This document shows positions 1-10,393 of a stretch of DNA of 64,000 nucleotides, one piece after another (the stretch's first letter is position 1; each line of letters begins with the position of its first letter). The notes under the pieces are model-generated. The model was not told where the DNA came from, did not search any database, and was given only the letters and a program-made list of their open reading frames with translations. The translations under genes and the position numbers were made by a program. The DNA comes from Pseudocercospora fijiensis CIRAD86 (taxonomy: Eukaryota > Ascomycota > Dothideomycetes > Mycosphaerellales > Mycosphaerellaceae), in assembly GCF_000340215.1 (NCBI RefSeq), contig NW_006921532.1:1653337-1717336 (forward strand). Reading direction: 5' to 3'.

Positions 1-373
1 TAATAAGGGTACTATAGTAGCCGAATCCCCTAAGAAATTACTACGTAACTCCCCGGATTTTAGAAAGCTAAAGCTCTAATTAGCTGCTTTCTATACGAAC
101 TAGTAGGACGGAGGAACCTAGCTTCCGGGCATATTACGTGCCTTCCTTTTACGTTACTTCCTTTAAAGCGCGACAATAACAATGCGCTAACACTACCGTT
201 AATACGCACCTAAGGCTAGCACTACGCTACTAGCAGTACGCGCCTAAGGCTAGCATTCCGTCCGTTAAAAGGCTAGTATTGCGCCCGTAAAAAGACTAGC
301 ACTAGCACTACTAGGACGGCACGGCAGAACTAAGCCTCCGGAAAATTACGTACCTAATGCTAACTATAATAAA

Positions 374-523
374 ACCTGTAACGACTACGACTAGCGACCT
401 GCAACGACTACGACTAGCGACCTATAACGACTACGACTAGCGACCTGCAACGACTAGGACTAGCGACCTATAACGACTAGCGACCTATAACGACTAGCGA
501 CCTATAACGACTAGCGACCTGTA
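374..523. repeat. Minisatellite, 23-bp units turning into 17-bp units
   Basis: Four direct units of 23 bp (374-396, 397-419, 420-442, 443-465; consensus ACCTGCAACGACTACGA followed by CTAGCG) are followed by three units of 17 bp (466-482, 483-499, 500-516) and a partial one. The short unit equals the long one minus six bases (TACGAC). Units differ at one or two positions, mostly C/T. It lies inside the RIP-like tract and codes for nothing recognisable. There are no unique spacers, so it is not a CRISPR array. Confidence 0.85.
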
Positions 524-599
524 AGGGTACATAAGGCGGAAGCTTCGCTCGCACTTTGTAGGTACGCGGAGCCGCCTATAAGCATATATTGTTATTTAC

Positions 600-1050
600 T
601 AGTAAGTTAGAGCGGAACGAGAGATTAGCACGACATAGAGACTAAGGTAGATAAGGTCGTAAGACGTATCGGCGTTTATGATTCGCAGACACATTACTAC
701 CTCCTTACTAGACTAACGGTAGATCCGTAGACTTCTACGCTACCGCTTATAAAGCTACGACCTTTACCTTGTGCTCTTATATAGCACCCCCGATCTACCT
801 TGCGTTTAGCGGGAAGCGTACGACATCCTATATCTTTACTAGTAGCTGTTCTCTATTCTCTATTCGTTAAATCTTTGCTCCGACCTCCTTATAGGTATCG
901 CTACGTACAGTCTTCTATATTGCTTATTGTCTCCGATGATCTCGAAAGATCTATTAATAAGCGTGTCCGTTTAGGTTGCCTTGTCTACGCTAGCACCGAG
1001 AAGAGGTCTTTAATATCGAGAACCGTTCCCTATAGGTAGTAGGGTGCGTA
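600..1050 (-). pseudogene. Possible 3' continuation of the degraded ORF
   Basis: Minus-strand codons here are in the same phase as the 1475-2985 ghost frame and still read as mixed-composition protein interrupted by TAA/TAG, mostly at positions that would have been Gln. Between 1050 and 1475 the stop density is high, so the link to the upstream ghost is uncertain. A 79-codon open frame on the plus strand (800-1039) lies opposite and is probably chance. No family is recognised. Confidence 0.3.
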
Positions 1051-1474
1051 AAATTAATATATAGCACTAGAGCTATACCTCTAATAGACAGAGCTCTTAT
1101 AGAGTGCTTTAGTCTAGGGACACGGGCCTTGTTTAATAAGGCGTTTAACGCTAGAGTCTTGCTAGCGGCCTCCGACTTTGCGTCTAATCTTAATTATAAA
1201 TAGGTGCGAAGCCTATTAGCAGCGCGGACCGAAATTCGGATAGATGCTCCTTATTACTAATAGTACTATCTATATTACAACACTAGCCTTATAGGCTGTC
1301 GGAGCTCTAGCTAGTAGCGAACTGTAGCAATCTCTTTCCGTCTACCCTTATATAGTCCTTCTAATAGAGATTAATCCTAACGCGTCTACTCTTCTATACG
1401 TTAATTTCAAATGCTTCTCGGCTATAAAATTCTTTCCTATATAAGTCTCCCTAACCTCTTATCTATAAAGGGGA

Positions 1475-3603
1475 TTAACAATCGATATTTATCTTATCCT
1501 TATATACCGGGTCCTTAGCGGCGGAGTGTACGTTAGTAGAAATAGATTGTAAGATCTAATAAACCTGTTCAAGCTGCTACTGAACTTGCTTCTTATGCAA
1601 TTCATTCTAAATGAAGGCTAGCGACTCGGTATCGATAGATTCGTAGAACTTAGGCATGTATGTCTTAACCGCAAGGCTTAGAAGCCGAAGGAAGGAACCT
1701 AAGTCGCCGCGGAGTAGAGCCTTAATACCTTCGATAAGCTAGTATACTTTAATACCGAGGGAGAGACTATTCTTATAGAAGTTATAGATATTGTCTAACT
1801 AGACTAACTACTAAGTACAGCTCTTCGGTACTACGTATACCGGAGGGCTAACTAGTATAAAGGGGCTAGCCTCCTTTAGCTAGTAATCCTCCTCGTTTAT
1901 AGTCTTATCTAGTCGCGGTGTCGGGCTATCCTACGATTAGGAGTAGCGCAAGCTTCTACGATTAGAGCGAAAGCTCGTAGGATACGGTAGCGAGAACGAC
2001 ATACGAGAGGCTTCGTCTCCGCCCTAGCGGATATATATAAGAGCGGTTAACGCTAGGCCTAATTGTACTAGTAGGTTCCGTAAGTCCTTTAGACGGTCTA
2101 TATAAGCTAGGCTAGTATTACTATAACTCCTCTCGCCTCGGAATGCCGATAAAGAGCGGTATATATATTTATTACGGTACGCCTCGGAGGGAGTCGAGGA
2201 GTAATTATAATTCGTTATCTTAGTATTAAGACCGCCTGTTCGCGAGGTCCCGAGCTAGCCTCGTAGACGATCTATACGAGCCTATCCGGCGTTGCTATAA
2301 CTCTTCTCGCCTCCGAGTACTAATAGAGAGCGGTAAGCAAAATGTACCTTACGGGTTACCTTGTCCGCCTCGTCTACCTCGGAGCGAGTTAAGGAGCGAT
2401 TGTAATTCTCTATCTCGGTGTTAAGACTACCTAGCTATATTAATGCCTAACCGTCGGCTAGACCTAACTTAGATCGTATACGGCTTAGAGAGTTATTCTT
2501 ATAGTACTAGGCGCCTTAGGAGAAGACTATAATATCTATCCTATAGGGAGCCGTACTATTAGTAGTAATAGTAGTGTTGTAGGCAGCATCGTAGCGTTTT
2601 AGGAGTTGTAGAAGGTCGTCCTTAGTAGTACGAGGCTTATTAGGATTAATCTAGGTAAGATCTAGATAAAGGCTATCTTTAGCCTTAGACTAGATATGCT
2701 CGGCTGCCTCGTAGTAGAGGTAAATGCGATTCTTCTAAAGTATAGCTTTAGTAACTAGCAAATTGTTACTATACGTGCAGTCGCTAATCGAGACAAAGTC
2801 TAGCGATAATAGCTACTACGTATTAAGATACTTAGTAATAATCTAATTGCCGTCTATAGTACGAAGCGTATTCTAGGCATAGCAGATAGGACGACGAATA
2901 ATGTTGTTACTTAGAGGCGATGTTAGAGCTCGAAAGCAGGAATATAATAGTACGAGGGAGTTTCTAGGCAGCGTATATATAGCGTTTGCAGCCTACTACA
3001 AGCGAGAAACCTATACGCGCTCGCTCGACGTGTTACTCTAATACGCTCTATACGCTCTATACGCTCTATACGTACCTATTATATTAACGCGCCCCTATAG
3101 ATTGGCTGTTCTAAAACCTGTTGCCGTAGCAGTAGCTGCTTAACGCTCTATTACTATGCCTCGCAATCTTCGTCTAAGGTAAGGTAATCCTCGCTATAGG
3201 CGTGTGTCTGTTATAGCTCCTCGGCTTCCTTTACTAGGTAGACATCGAGCTTATTCGCCTAGCGATACGCGTCTAGAATAGGATTAACGTGTTTAAGAAA
3301 ATTTTCTTCGTTCTACTCTTCCTATTATAGCTTAGCATTAGTATACTTTAACGGAACGGCCGGTCGAGGGAATCGAATTATATACCGCTAGCGGAGCTAG
3401 GACTAGACGGCAATATCTACGGCGACTATATAATAGCATAGCTTAGGCAGCAAGCAAGTATTGCAAGCGACCTTACTACGCGCCTTAATATTAGCGAGCC
3501 TACCCTATAACGCGATGCCGTAGATCTGTCCCGAAGACTTTCGAGCCTAACGATAACGTAAATAGACGTTTGCGACCGTCTAAATTAGTTAGTAGACGAT
3601 GCT
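1475..3603 (-). pseudogene. RIP-degraded long ORF, unknown protein
   Basis: On the minus strand the frame from 3603 to about 2960 reads as protein with scattered TAA/TAG only. It includes a short Cys motif (CNTC near 3450), an acidic stretch, and repeated Ile-Glu-Arg triplets at about 3040-3075. Around 2960-2985 the coding frame shifts by one, through an indel or a lost intron, and continues open to 1475. Checked line by line between 2500 and 1920, this frame has about one stop per 30 codons while the other frames have many more. Two degenerate tandem copies of about 60 codons occur at roughly 2430-2240 and 2240-2050, sharing an LNTxIxNYN start, a YRSL core and an IDRL end. Below 1475 the same frame continues with denser stops to about 600. 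I do not recognise the family. Confidence 0.5.
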
Positions 3604-3612
3604 TTTTAATAG

Positions 3613-4215
3613 GTAGAAATAGTAACTAAAAGCAATAATAATGCGGCTAAGTACGCGAAGAGAACAATTAGCGGGAAGCTATAATCGCTTCGTCGAGCGG
3701 TAGATAAATGCGTAAGTATAAGTGTTAACGTCTTAAGGGCAGCCGGTACGCTAAAGGGCGGCCCGATAGCACGTACTAAGACCGAAATCAAATTAGAGCA
3801 ATAGAAGCGTTCGTATAGACCTCTCCGCTTAGTAGCTTACGACACTCTACGATAGGTCGGTCGCTTATCCGATAAAGACCTCGACCGAAGCTACGTATAG
3901 TTAGAACAGTCGGAGCTAGATTTCGACGATCTTAAGCAAGCGGACAAACGACTCGGCTCCTATAGCAGTATTCTAGTAGCAGACTTTTTGTAATAGTAGA
4001 AGATTAGATAAGGTAAGGAGTATGCAAGCATAAGCGAATCTACTAAGAACGATACGCTATAACAAATACGATATAGTATATCGCCGGCATTATTAGAGTG
4101 CAATAGGAGGAAGCTATAGTTAGGGCATAGGAGCAGAGAGAACAAAGATGCTAGGGTGTATATTATACCGATAGGATAAAGAGAGACGACATATAGATTC
4201 ATTGCTCGGATCTAA
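3613..4215 (+). pseudogene. RIP-degraded ORF, unknown protein
   Basis: The plus-strand frame ending with TAA at 4213-4215 reads as about 200 codons with some eleven internal TAA/TAG and no other disruption. The conceptual product is charged, with Lys/Arg-rich and Asp/Glu-rich patches (an LDFDDL motif near 3920) and no membrane segment. Its 5' end abuts the 5' end of the minus-strand ghost at 3603, so the two look like a divergent gene pair. A minus-strand frame at 3960-4202 that looks hydrophobic lies opposite and is rejected as a shadow. No family is recognised. Confidence 0.45.
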
Positions 4216-4822
4216 GATGCTACTAGTCGTCCTTATAGGCTAGTTACACCTTTAGCTATATATAGAGTAGTCGTAAAGATGTTTCGGAAATTACTAGTAA
4301 GCAGGTGCATTATTAGTTAAAGATCCGATAGTATAGAAGGTGCGTATTATACCTGCCTCTACTACTTGCGTTTAAATAGGAAGGGGCTGAAACGGAGATA
4401 GTAATAGAGGCCCCCTTTAGTAGAGATATAGAATGATTAACCTCGTATAATACACTGTTCCTACTACACTCTAATAGTGCCTCTATTGCAGGGCTCTAAT
4501 TACTATAGCCTAAACTACAAGTCTGCTATTCTGTTTTGCTAAGTATTGCTGCCTATACTACGATAGGTTATGCTACCTACGGAGGCTTATACTATTATAG
4601 CTAGTAGTAGTAGTAGTATTAGTTTCCGCCTATTAGTAGCTAGAACACACGTAGACCTTCCCGAGTTCTTCCGTTCTAGTAGATATAAAGAAAGCTTTCA
4701 AAGTCTCCGTAAGTAAATAGTCTCAACCCCGGTTCACTTTTAGCAATTAAAAGGCAGTTTTTTATTTGCTCTCGAGCTCCTTTAGCTACTACTTAGGACA
4801 AGATTGCATTACAGATCTCGAT

Positions 4823-5653
4823 ATGTCTAACTAGCAATATAAGGAGAATAATCCGCTCGCTATGCTAAACGGCGATGAATTTGTTACATATATCGGTCGG
4901 GCTATATATTACAGTATTCCTTACGATTATAATAATCTCGACTCGTTTAGGAGAATGCCTACGCCGGATTGGGATAACGTCCCGGTTAAGTTCCTACCTT
5001 AGGATATACTCGAGGACGAAGAGCTAGGATCCTAGATGCGAAATGATTGTTACTAGACCTTAGAAGATCGGGTAGCGGAGCATAACCGAAGCTTTTATAA
5101 CCGTCCGGCTCGATCGCTAGACGAGGCTTTATAGCGGTATTACTAGACGAGCGGTAGGAGAGCAGTAACTATAAAAGTCCGTCTAAAGCATTTAGAGTAC
5201 GAGATAGATAATTGCGACAGCTATAACAGCTTAACACTTAGAAGCTATAGTAGCGCAAGCGACGGCGACGCTAATATTAACGGCCTCGACAGCTATATAA
5301 GCTAAGCAGACGACTTGTCCGATACTTTAGGAGCAAGTCCCGAGACTTCTAAAGGTAGCGATAACCCGGGTTTCTAAGGCGATTACTATATAGAGTTAGG
5401 GGTAGACGGGCGGCGTATTAACGGTATCGATTCTAAGAAAGCTAGTAGAGAGGACAACGATGCTTATATTAGTAATCGCATCGCTAAGGATAGGAGCCGT
5501 ACGCGGCAAGTTAATATAGACACAACGAGAGGACGTAGCTACCCTAATACGGTAACCTGTATTTAGAGCATAGCTTAAAAGTGCGAATGCTATCCTACGA
5601 TAATATTCTACGAAGCTACGCCTATATTAATAAGTAGACACTGTAATTATTGA
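4823..5653 (+). pseudogene. RIP-degraded 277-codon ORF, unknown protein
   Basis: An ATG at 4823 opens a frame of exactly 277 codons to a TGA at 5651-5653, broken by ten TAA/TAG codons. Between the stops the product is rich in Tyr, Asp, Asn and Ser, with an acidic middle and a short Cys-rich end (CEC near 5583 and a His-Cys pair near 5640). The final TGA is not a simple RIP product and may be the true stop. No indel breaks the frame, so the damage is almost purely nonsense. This is the clearest ghost gene in the tract. I do not recognise a domain; a transposon-encoded accessory protein is possible but unproven. Confidence 0.55.
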
Positions 5654-5911
5654 TACCTAAGTCCTTCTTATACTCCTATATGCTTATTCGTAAAGAGACT
5701 ATTAGATCTTTACTACGTATACGTAAGAGAGCTGTTTGAATTTTCGAGATGCTAACGCAACCTTCGAGACTCGAGTACGTTAGTATCGAACTTAATATAC
5801 TTCTATTACTTCTACGTAGCTTCTTTTAATAGTTAGAGAAGCCTAAGCAGGATCTCTCTAGTGCCTATAGAGCGTCCCGAGACAACTCTCCGTAATGCTT
5901 ACTCTTGTCCT

Positions 5912-5998
5912 TCCTCCTATACCGGCTCTTTATCCTATACCTGCTCTTTACTCTACGCTTACTCTTTACCCTATGCTTGCTCTTCGCCCTATACTTAG
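5912..5998 (+). repeat. Short imperfect 18-bp tandem repeats
   Basis: Four to five degenerate copies of an 18-bp pyrimidine-rich unit (CTATACCTGCTCTTTAC and variants) lie in tandem. Translated on the plus strand they give six-residue repeats with Leu-Tyr-Pro. They sit inside the RIP-like tract between two ghost ORFs and may be a remnant of a low-complexity coding region. Confidence 0.6.
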
Positions 5999-6009
5999 TC
6001 GTAATCCTA

Positions 6010-6666
6010 GGCTTAATTATTATCGTCCTTCTCGCTATTATTGCATACTAGAAAGCGCTCGCCTAGGGAATAGGAGCGTAGTATAACGGCTACGGTCTAG
6101 GGCAGACTCTTATATAGCTAGCGTAGTTCGACTACGGCTTTATGCACTTGCTATACTATGTCCCGATCCTCCTCCCGTAGGCTATTAAGAAGGTTCTTAT
6201 TATTCTTTCGCGTGCTTGCAAGCGCTTCTAAAATCTGCAATTTGTTAACGTTAGCATCTACGAGGATGTTACTTTTAATCCCTACTAGCTAACGATTGCC
6301 GGGGCTCGGCGTATCTAGCTTCCCGTCGTTACTAATATTCTACGTTACTTTAGCTTGCGCGTCCTTCTATAGACCTGCTCTATCGCGCGTGCTAGCATGC
6401 TTCTCTAGCTTCTCCTTCTCGTCGATAAGTTCTTCTAACTAAGTCTCTAGCTACTTAATCCGCTTAGCGTCCTCTCTATTCTACTTCGATAGCTCGGTAA
6501 TATTGTGTTACTAGTCTACGACGCGCTTCTCGAGCCCGGTAATAGTCTTATCCCGACCGGCAACTAGCTTATAGAGCTTCTCCTCTACTGCTTAGGAATT
6601 CCGTAGAGCGTAAGTTACCGAGGCGTATTCGTTACTATCGAGGGAGAGGCTTATAGTATATAGCAT
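6010..6666 (-). pseudogene. RIP-degraded coiled-coil protein ORF
   Basis: A minus-strand ATG at 6666 opens a frame that reads as a coiled-coil protein of about 190 residues down to roughly 6110, and less clearly to 6010, with about ten internal TAA/TAG. The heptad-like Lys/Glu/Leu-rich stretch lies at about 6590-6380. It is followed by a short Pro-Ser-Pro linker and a helical C-terminal part rich in Leu, Asn and Lys. The order is long coiled coil then a compact helical segment. I cannot assign a family. It lies downstream of, and on the same strand as, the 6808-7400 ghost. Confidence 0.5.
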
Positions 6667-6807
6667 ATACGACGTTATATAGAGAAGAGGTAGGAGTAGG
6701 CTACGAAACTAATAAGAACTACCTAATAGCGGCACCTTGTATATTACTAATATCTACCGCTATAGTACTCTACTAAATACTATCTTAGAACAAATAAACA
6801 CTCTTAC

Positions 6808-7400
6808 CTACAAACTACTAAACTTATATTATCCTAAAGCGTCGTCTAGTATATCGTCCTACTTATCGTCCTTTGCCTTCTTACGTCGTTCGTCCTAAGA
6901 AGATGCCTAGCCGCCTAAGAAGCGTATACGGGTCGCTTTCGTCGCTTTCGATCTCGGACTACCCCTCGCCTGCTATATAATATTAGCGTTCGCCGTTAGT
7001 ATAGCTATTTAAACGATCGTACCCTAGTCTTTATACGCCTCGTAGCCGTAGGTAGCGGAGAGAAAGAGACTCGCTAACGTCCTTACTGTCTTAGGAAAGC
7101 AGCTTTCGTCTCTATAGCTTAAGATTGCGCGAAATAGTTAGCGACTATACTTTATATACCGTCGAGTCTCTTAATTGTTTGCTATCGCACGAGTAGACTC
7201 TACTCGACTATTTCGCGTATACTAGCTAACTCGGTCTAGCTTGCGGAGGCGAGGTAATTAAACGACTAATTAATAGCCTAATTTGTCGCTAAGATATACT
7301 GTTATCCGACTTTTCGGACTATAGCCTCTAAATCGTTAAACCTCGAGATCTAGCGACGACTATACCGGGCAAGCTTACGGCGTAAAGCGCCGAGCTCTAC
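6808..7400 (-). pseudogene. RIP-degraded ORF with basic C-terminus
   Basis: A minus-strand frame ending at the TAG at 6808-6810 reads back to about 7400 with stops only at TAA/TAG. The product carries an Arg/Tyr-rich helical middle (about 7250-7080) and ends in a lysine-rich cluster (DERRKKAKDDK near 6880) followed by an acidic tail, like a nuclear-localisation region. A second minus-strand frame over 7100-7520 also reads reasonably, so the exact frame upstream of 7100 is uncertain. No known domain is recognised. Confidence 0.4.
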
Positions 7401-8579
7401 GAGAATGTCCTAGCTAACTTGATCGGAACGCTAATTGCTATACTAGATGCCTTAGCTCTTATTAATAGCAGCCGCGAACCGCCTAGTACTGCTATCGGAA
7501 GCGTAAGGTAATGCTAGAGTAACCTCATTTCTACCCGCCTAAACGACTCTAACCTAACGCGCCGATTTACCGACAGGAGCGATAGCGGAAGCAGAGGCAG
7601 GTCCTTAGGCTACGCTTATCTAACCGTAGTACGGTCTATAGGGCTACTAATAGGTAGGACAATTCGTATAGGCCTAAGCTAGGAAGCTGTTAATAACATA
7701 TTAGTAGTTAGTAGGTACCGGCTGCGAGTTTAGATAGCTTATTGCTAGTTGTTAATACAGCAAGATTCCGGCCGCTAGTAATAGCTAGTAACTTGTTAGG
7801 TATAATGCTTACGCGTATAGCGAAGTGTTATATCCTAGCGCGATGAAGATCTAATTGTTGCTTAGACCCGTAGCTAGAGTAGTGTAATATTGTATTATAC
7901 TAGTCGCTAACTAGTCCTAAATAGCGGCATAGTACGGATTAGTCGCCATTTCGTATCGGATCGAATTAGCTAGCTAGGCGACTTTCGAGACCTAATAGGA
8001 GTAGTTAAGATAAATACCGACCTTCCTAGAGGTAGTACCTCCTTTCTATCGCCCTTACGATGTCCGTAGTAGGAGCGTCGTATTAGGAGACATACAGAAC
8101 GCCCCTATCTTCGCCTATAGGCATTTATTCTAGATAATAAACATACGACTCGCGTACTTCATTAGCCGAGTTGCTATAGCACGAAGATTCGTATAGAACA
8201 TTCTATACCTAGACCTTCGCTGCGGCGTAGCAACTATATTCCCGGTGTTAGGCTGAAACTATAAGTCTCGATCGTTAAAATTGAGACTACTACGGAGTTT
8301 GTTATTAGACAAATCTGCTATATTAGCGCAGCTTTAGCAAGTCTCTTTATCGGATTGCTTCTATCTAAGAGCATTTTCGGCGAGACACGCTTCTACAACT
8401 TAGAACGGATCGCTTAAACTACTAATATATACGAAATCGGATTTTTATAAGATTGCTTAACTAACAATTACTATTACATCCGATAGAATAGTAACCTAGA
8501 CTTCCTCGTTCTTATTTACGCCTCTAATTACTTCTATATATCTTGTTATCCTCTATACTATATCTTACTATCGTAATAG

Positions 8580-9835
8580 CTAAATACCTATAGTAGGGAT
8601 ATAACTACTACGCCTATATAAATAAGACCTAAGTCTGCGACTACCTCCGCGCACTTAGCATTACCTATAACGAGACTTAGATAGTCTCGACACTTATCGC
8701 ATTGCTAGAGAAATACGCTATAGACCTTCGCGAGCGCAACTGCGATAATAAGAAAGATTATATAGATTCTACCTTCTATCTATCCTCCTAAAAGAGGGCA
8801 GAGTTGCGCTAGACGCTTAGCTAATTTAGTATCGGTTATAGAGAAAGACCTAGCAAGGACACTCTCGTAAGTGTATTCCTTCGGTACTTAGATAAGATCC
8901 GCACCCTTAACCGGAACTTATAGGTAAGCTTATATCTTGCAATATACGCTTCTACTTCCGTACTAACTTAGCGTATAACAGGCAAGCGAAGATACTATTA
9001 TAGTAGATCTAGCAACTATACTCGCAACGGCCGGTCTTAGTAGCTAGACAACGACTCCGGTATATCCTACTCTAAATTAGGCACCTACCGGGGCTTAGAA
9101 TTATAGCGACAAGTATCGCCTTAACCCGCCGCATACTCCCTCGCCTCTACAGCCGGCTATTGCCTAGGACGCTTATACTCAATCTATCTAGACCGCCCTA
9201 GTAGCCGGTCTCTGTACCCTGCTTAGCTAGAGTACGAACAATACGCATTACTATTAGCCGCAATTAACGACTTAGTACACTACGTAGCAGCTATAGCTAC
9301 CTACCTAGATGCATTATCTACCGCTAGCTGCCTAGATGCATTATCTATAACTAGCTACCTAGATGCCTTAACTATAGCCTAATACTACCGTGTCCCTATA
9401 GCTAGCGGTCTAAATGCTATATATGCATCCTACTCCCGTACTATAGATTACATTTGCTCTTCTATAACAGATAGTATATTACCTACAGAGCGGCATACTA
9501 CTAGCCCCGCAATAAAACTACGCCGCCGCGACTAATCCGACGTCTATCTACGTCCTAGGTTAGTTGCTATAGATACCTATACTAGCTCCGAAGACCTACG
9601 TAGTAACACCGACTCTAGCAATATACTAGTCGTCGTAGGCAAATATACCCGCTCCTGCTAGTTAACACCTAATATAGACACGAAGCAGGGTATCTCCTCT
9701 AGACCTTTATAATACGATCCTTAGTATAGGCCGGAATACCTAATAGTCTTTATTACTACTAGAGTTAACTAAGATAACCCCTAGCTGCCTTATAGACACG
9801 AGGCTATGTTTCTACCTTGCGCGCCGGCTTTATAA
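8580..9835 (+). pseudogene. RIP-degraded long ORF with LDAL repeats
   Basis: The plus-strand frame ending with TAA at 9833-9835 reads as protein for about 415 codons with scattered TAA/TAG. The N-terminal half is helical and charged (about 8600-8950). A Tyr/Ser/Arg-rich linker follows (about 8990-9200), then three direct copies of an 11-residue unit containing YLDAL or CLDAL at about 9303-9375, then a Ser/Thr/Asp-rich tail. The helix-rich N-terminus and basic linker resemble a retroelement gag in a general way, but no zinc knuckle or neighbouring polymerase was seen. A less convincing frame lies upstream at about 8100-8500. Confidence 0.45.
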
Positions 9836-10310
9836 TTAGTTCGCTACATATTGCACTTATAATTTTTGTTTAGGCTATATACTTACAAGATACGGTAGTG
9901 CTAGAGCTTTTGCGCTACCTAGTGTATAAACACTTATTATCTACGCCGACCGATGTCGCTCCTTTAGGGATTAGGTAGGCTGTTAGGCATAGTTTCTCCT
10001 AGGACATACTTATTATATATAGTATAGAATAGCTTAACTTACTCGCTCTATTTTGTTAAAGTTAGTACTATCTATTACTTAAATGCATCCTCTAGTCTAT
10101 TGCGGGGTTAGTAGAAGTATACAATAGGAAAGTGGCTATCTAGACTACGTAACGTATCCTTCCTAATTTTCCCTTCCTCGACTTCGCTAGTATAGTCCTA
10201 TAGGAGCGCTAAGTGCTCGGCTGTACGGCCCCTACTAAAAAGTAAAGCATATATAATTAGGCAAAAAATCACAAAAATTCTAAATTGAGGGCTTCTACCT
10301 ACTACTTTAG

Positions 10311-10393
10311 GGTCGGCTAGCTCAATGGTAGAGTGCTTGACTACGAATTGTTGTGTTATCAAGAGGTTGCAGGTTCGAGCCCTGCGTCGATCA
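10311..10393 (+). tRNA. tRNA-Arg(ACG) with an 11-nt intron
   Basis: The cloverleaf is complete. The acceptor stem is 10311-10317 with 10386-10392 (two G-U pairs), the D arm has a GCTC/GAGT stem, and the anticodon stem is 10336-10340 with 10359-10363. The T arm GCAGG-TTCGAGC-CCTGC is at 10369-10385, and 10393 is the discriminator A. The anticodon loop is 18 nt. Removing 10347-10357, just after the base 3' of the anticodon, leaves a normal 7-nt loop with anticodon ACG (10343-10345). Runs of T at 10394-10398 and about 10405 fit RNA polymerase III termination. It stands at the right edge of the RIP-like tract but is itself undamaged. Confidence 0.9.

Larger units (their letters stand above)
1..10290. 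other. RIP-like mutated tract with ghost genes
   Basis: The whole stretch has a base composition unlike the rest of the window. TA, CTA, TAG and TAA are extremely frequent, CA and TG are scarce, and CG is kept. That is what CpA-to-TpA repeat-induced point mutation leaves behind in ascomycete repeats. No open frame longer than about 80 codons survives, but several frames on both strands read as coherent protein once TAA/TAG are treated as former CAA, CAG or TGG codons; these are listed separately. RIP acts on duplicated DNA, so the block is probably a former repeat, element or segmental duplication. I found no convincing terminal repeats, reverse transcriptase or transposase. The left edge lies outside the window; the right edge is at the tRNA gene. 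Confidence 0.8.

Noticed and set aside
374..523. CRISPR-like array
   Set aside because: Units are contiguous without unique spacers, in a eukaryotic genome; it is a minisatellite.
800..1039. 79-codon plus-strand ORF in the RIP tract
   Set aside because: The opposite strand carries the continuing ghost frame, and the product has no recognisable feature.
3960..4202. 80-codon hydrophobic minus-strand ORF
   Set aside because: It is the reverse of a better plus-strand ghost frame; hydrophobicity comes from the antisense of Lys/Glu-rich codons in AT-rich DNA.
1..10290. Ordinary LTR retrotransposon
   Set aside because: No paired long terminal repeats, primer-binding site or polymerase motifs could be found, and ghost frames lie on both strands.
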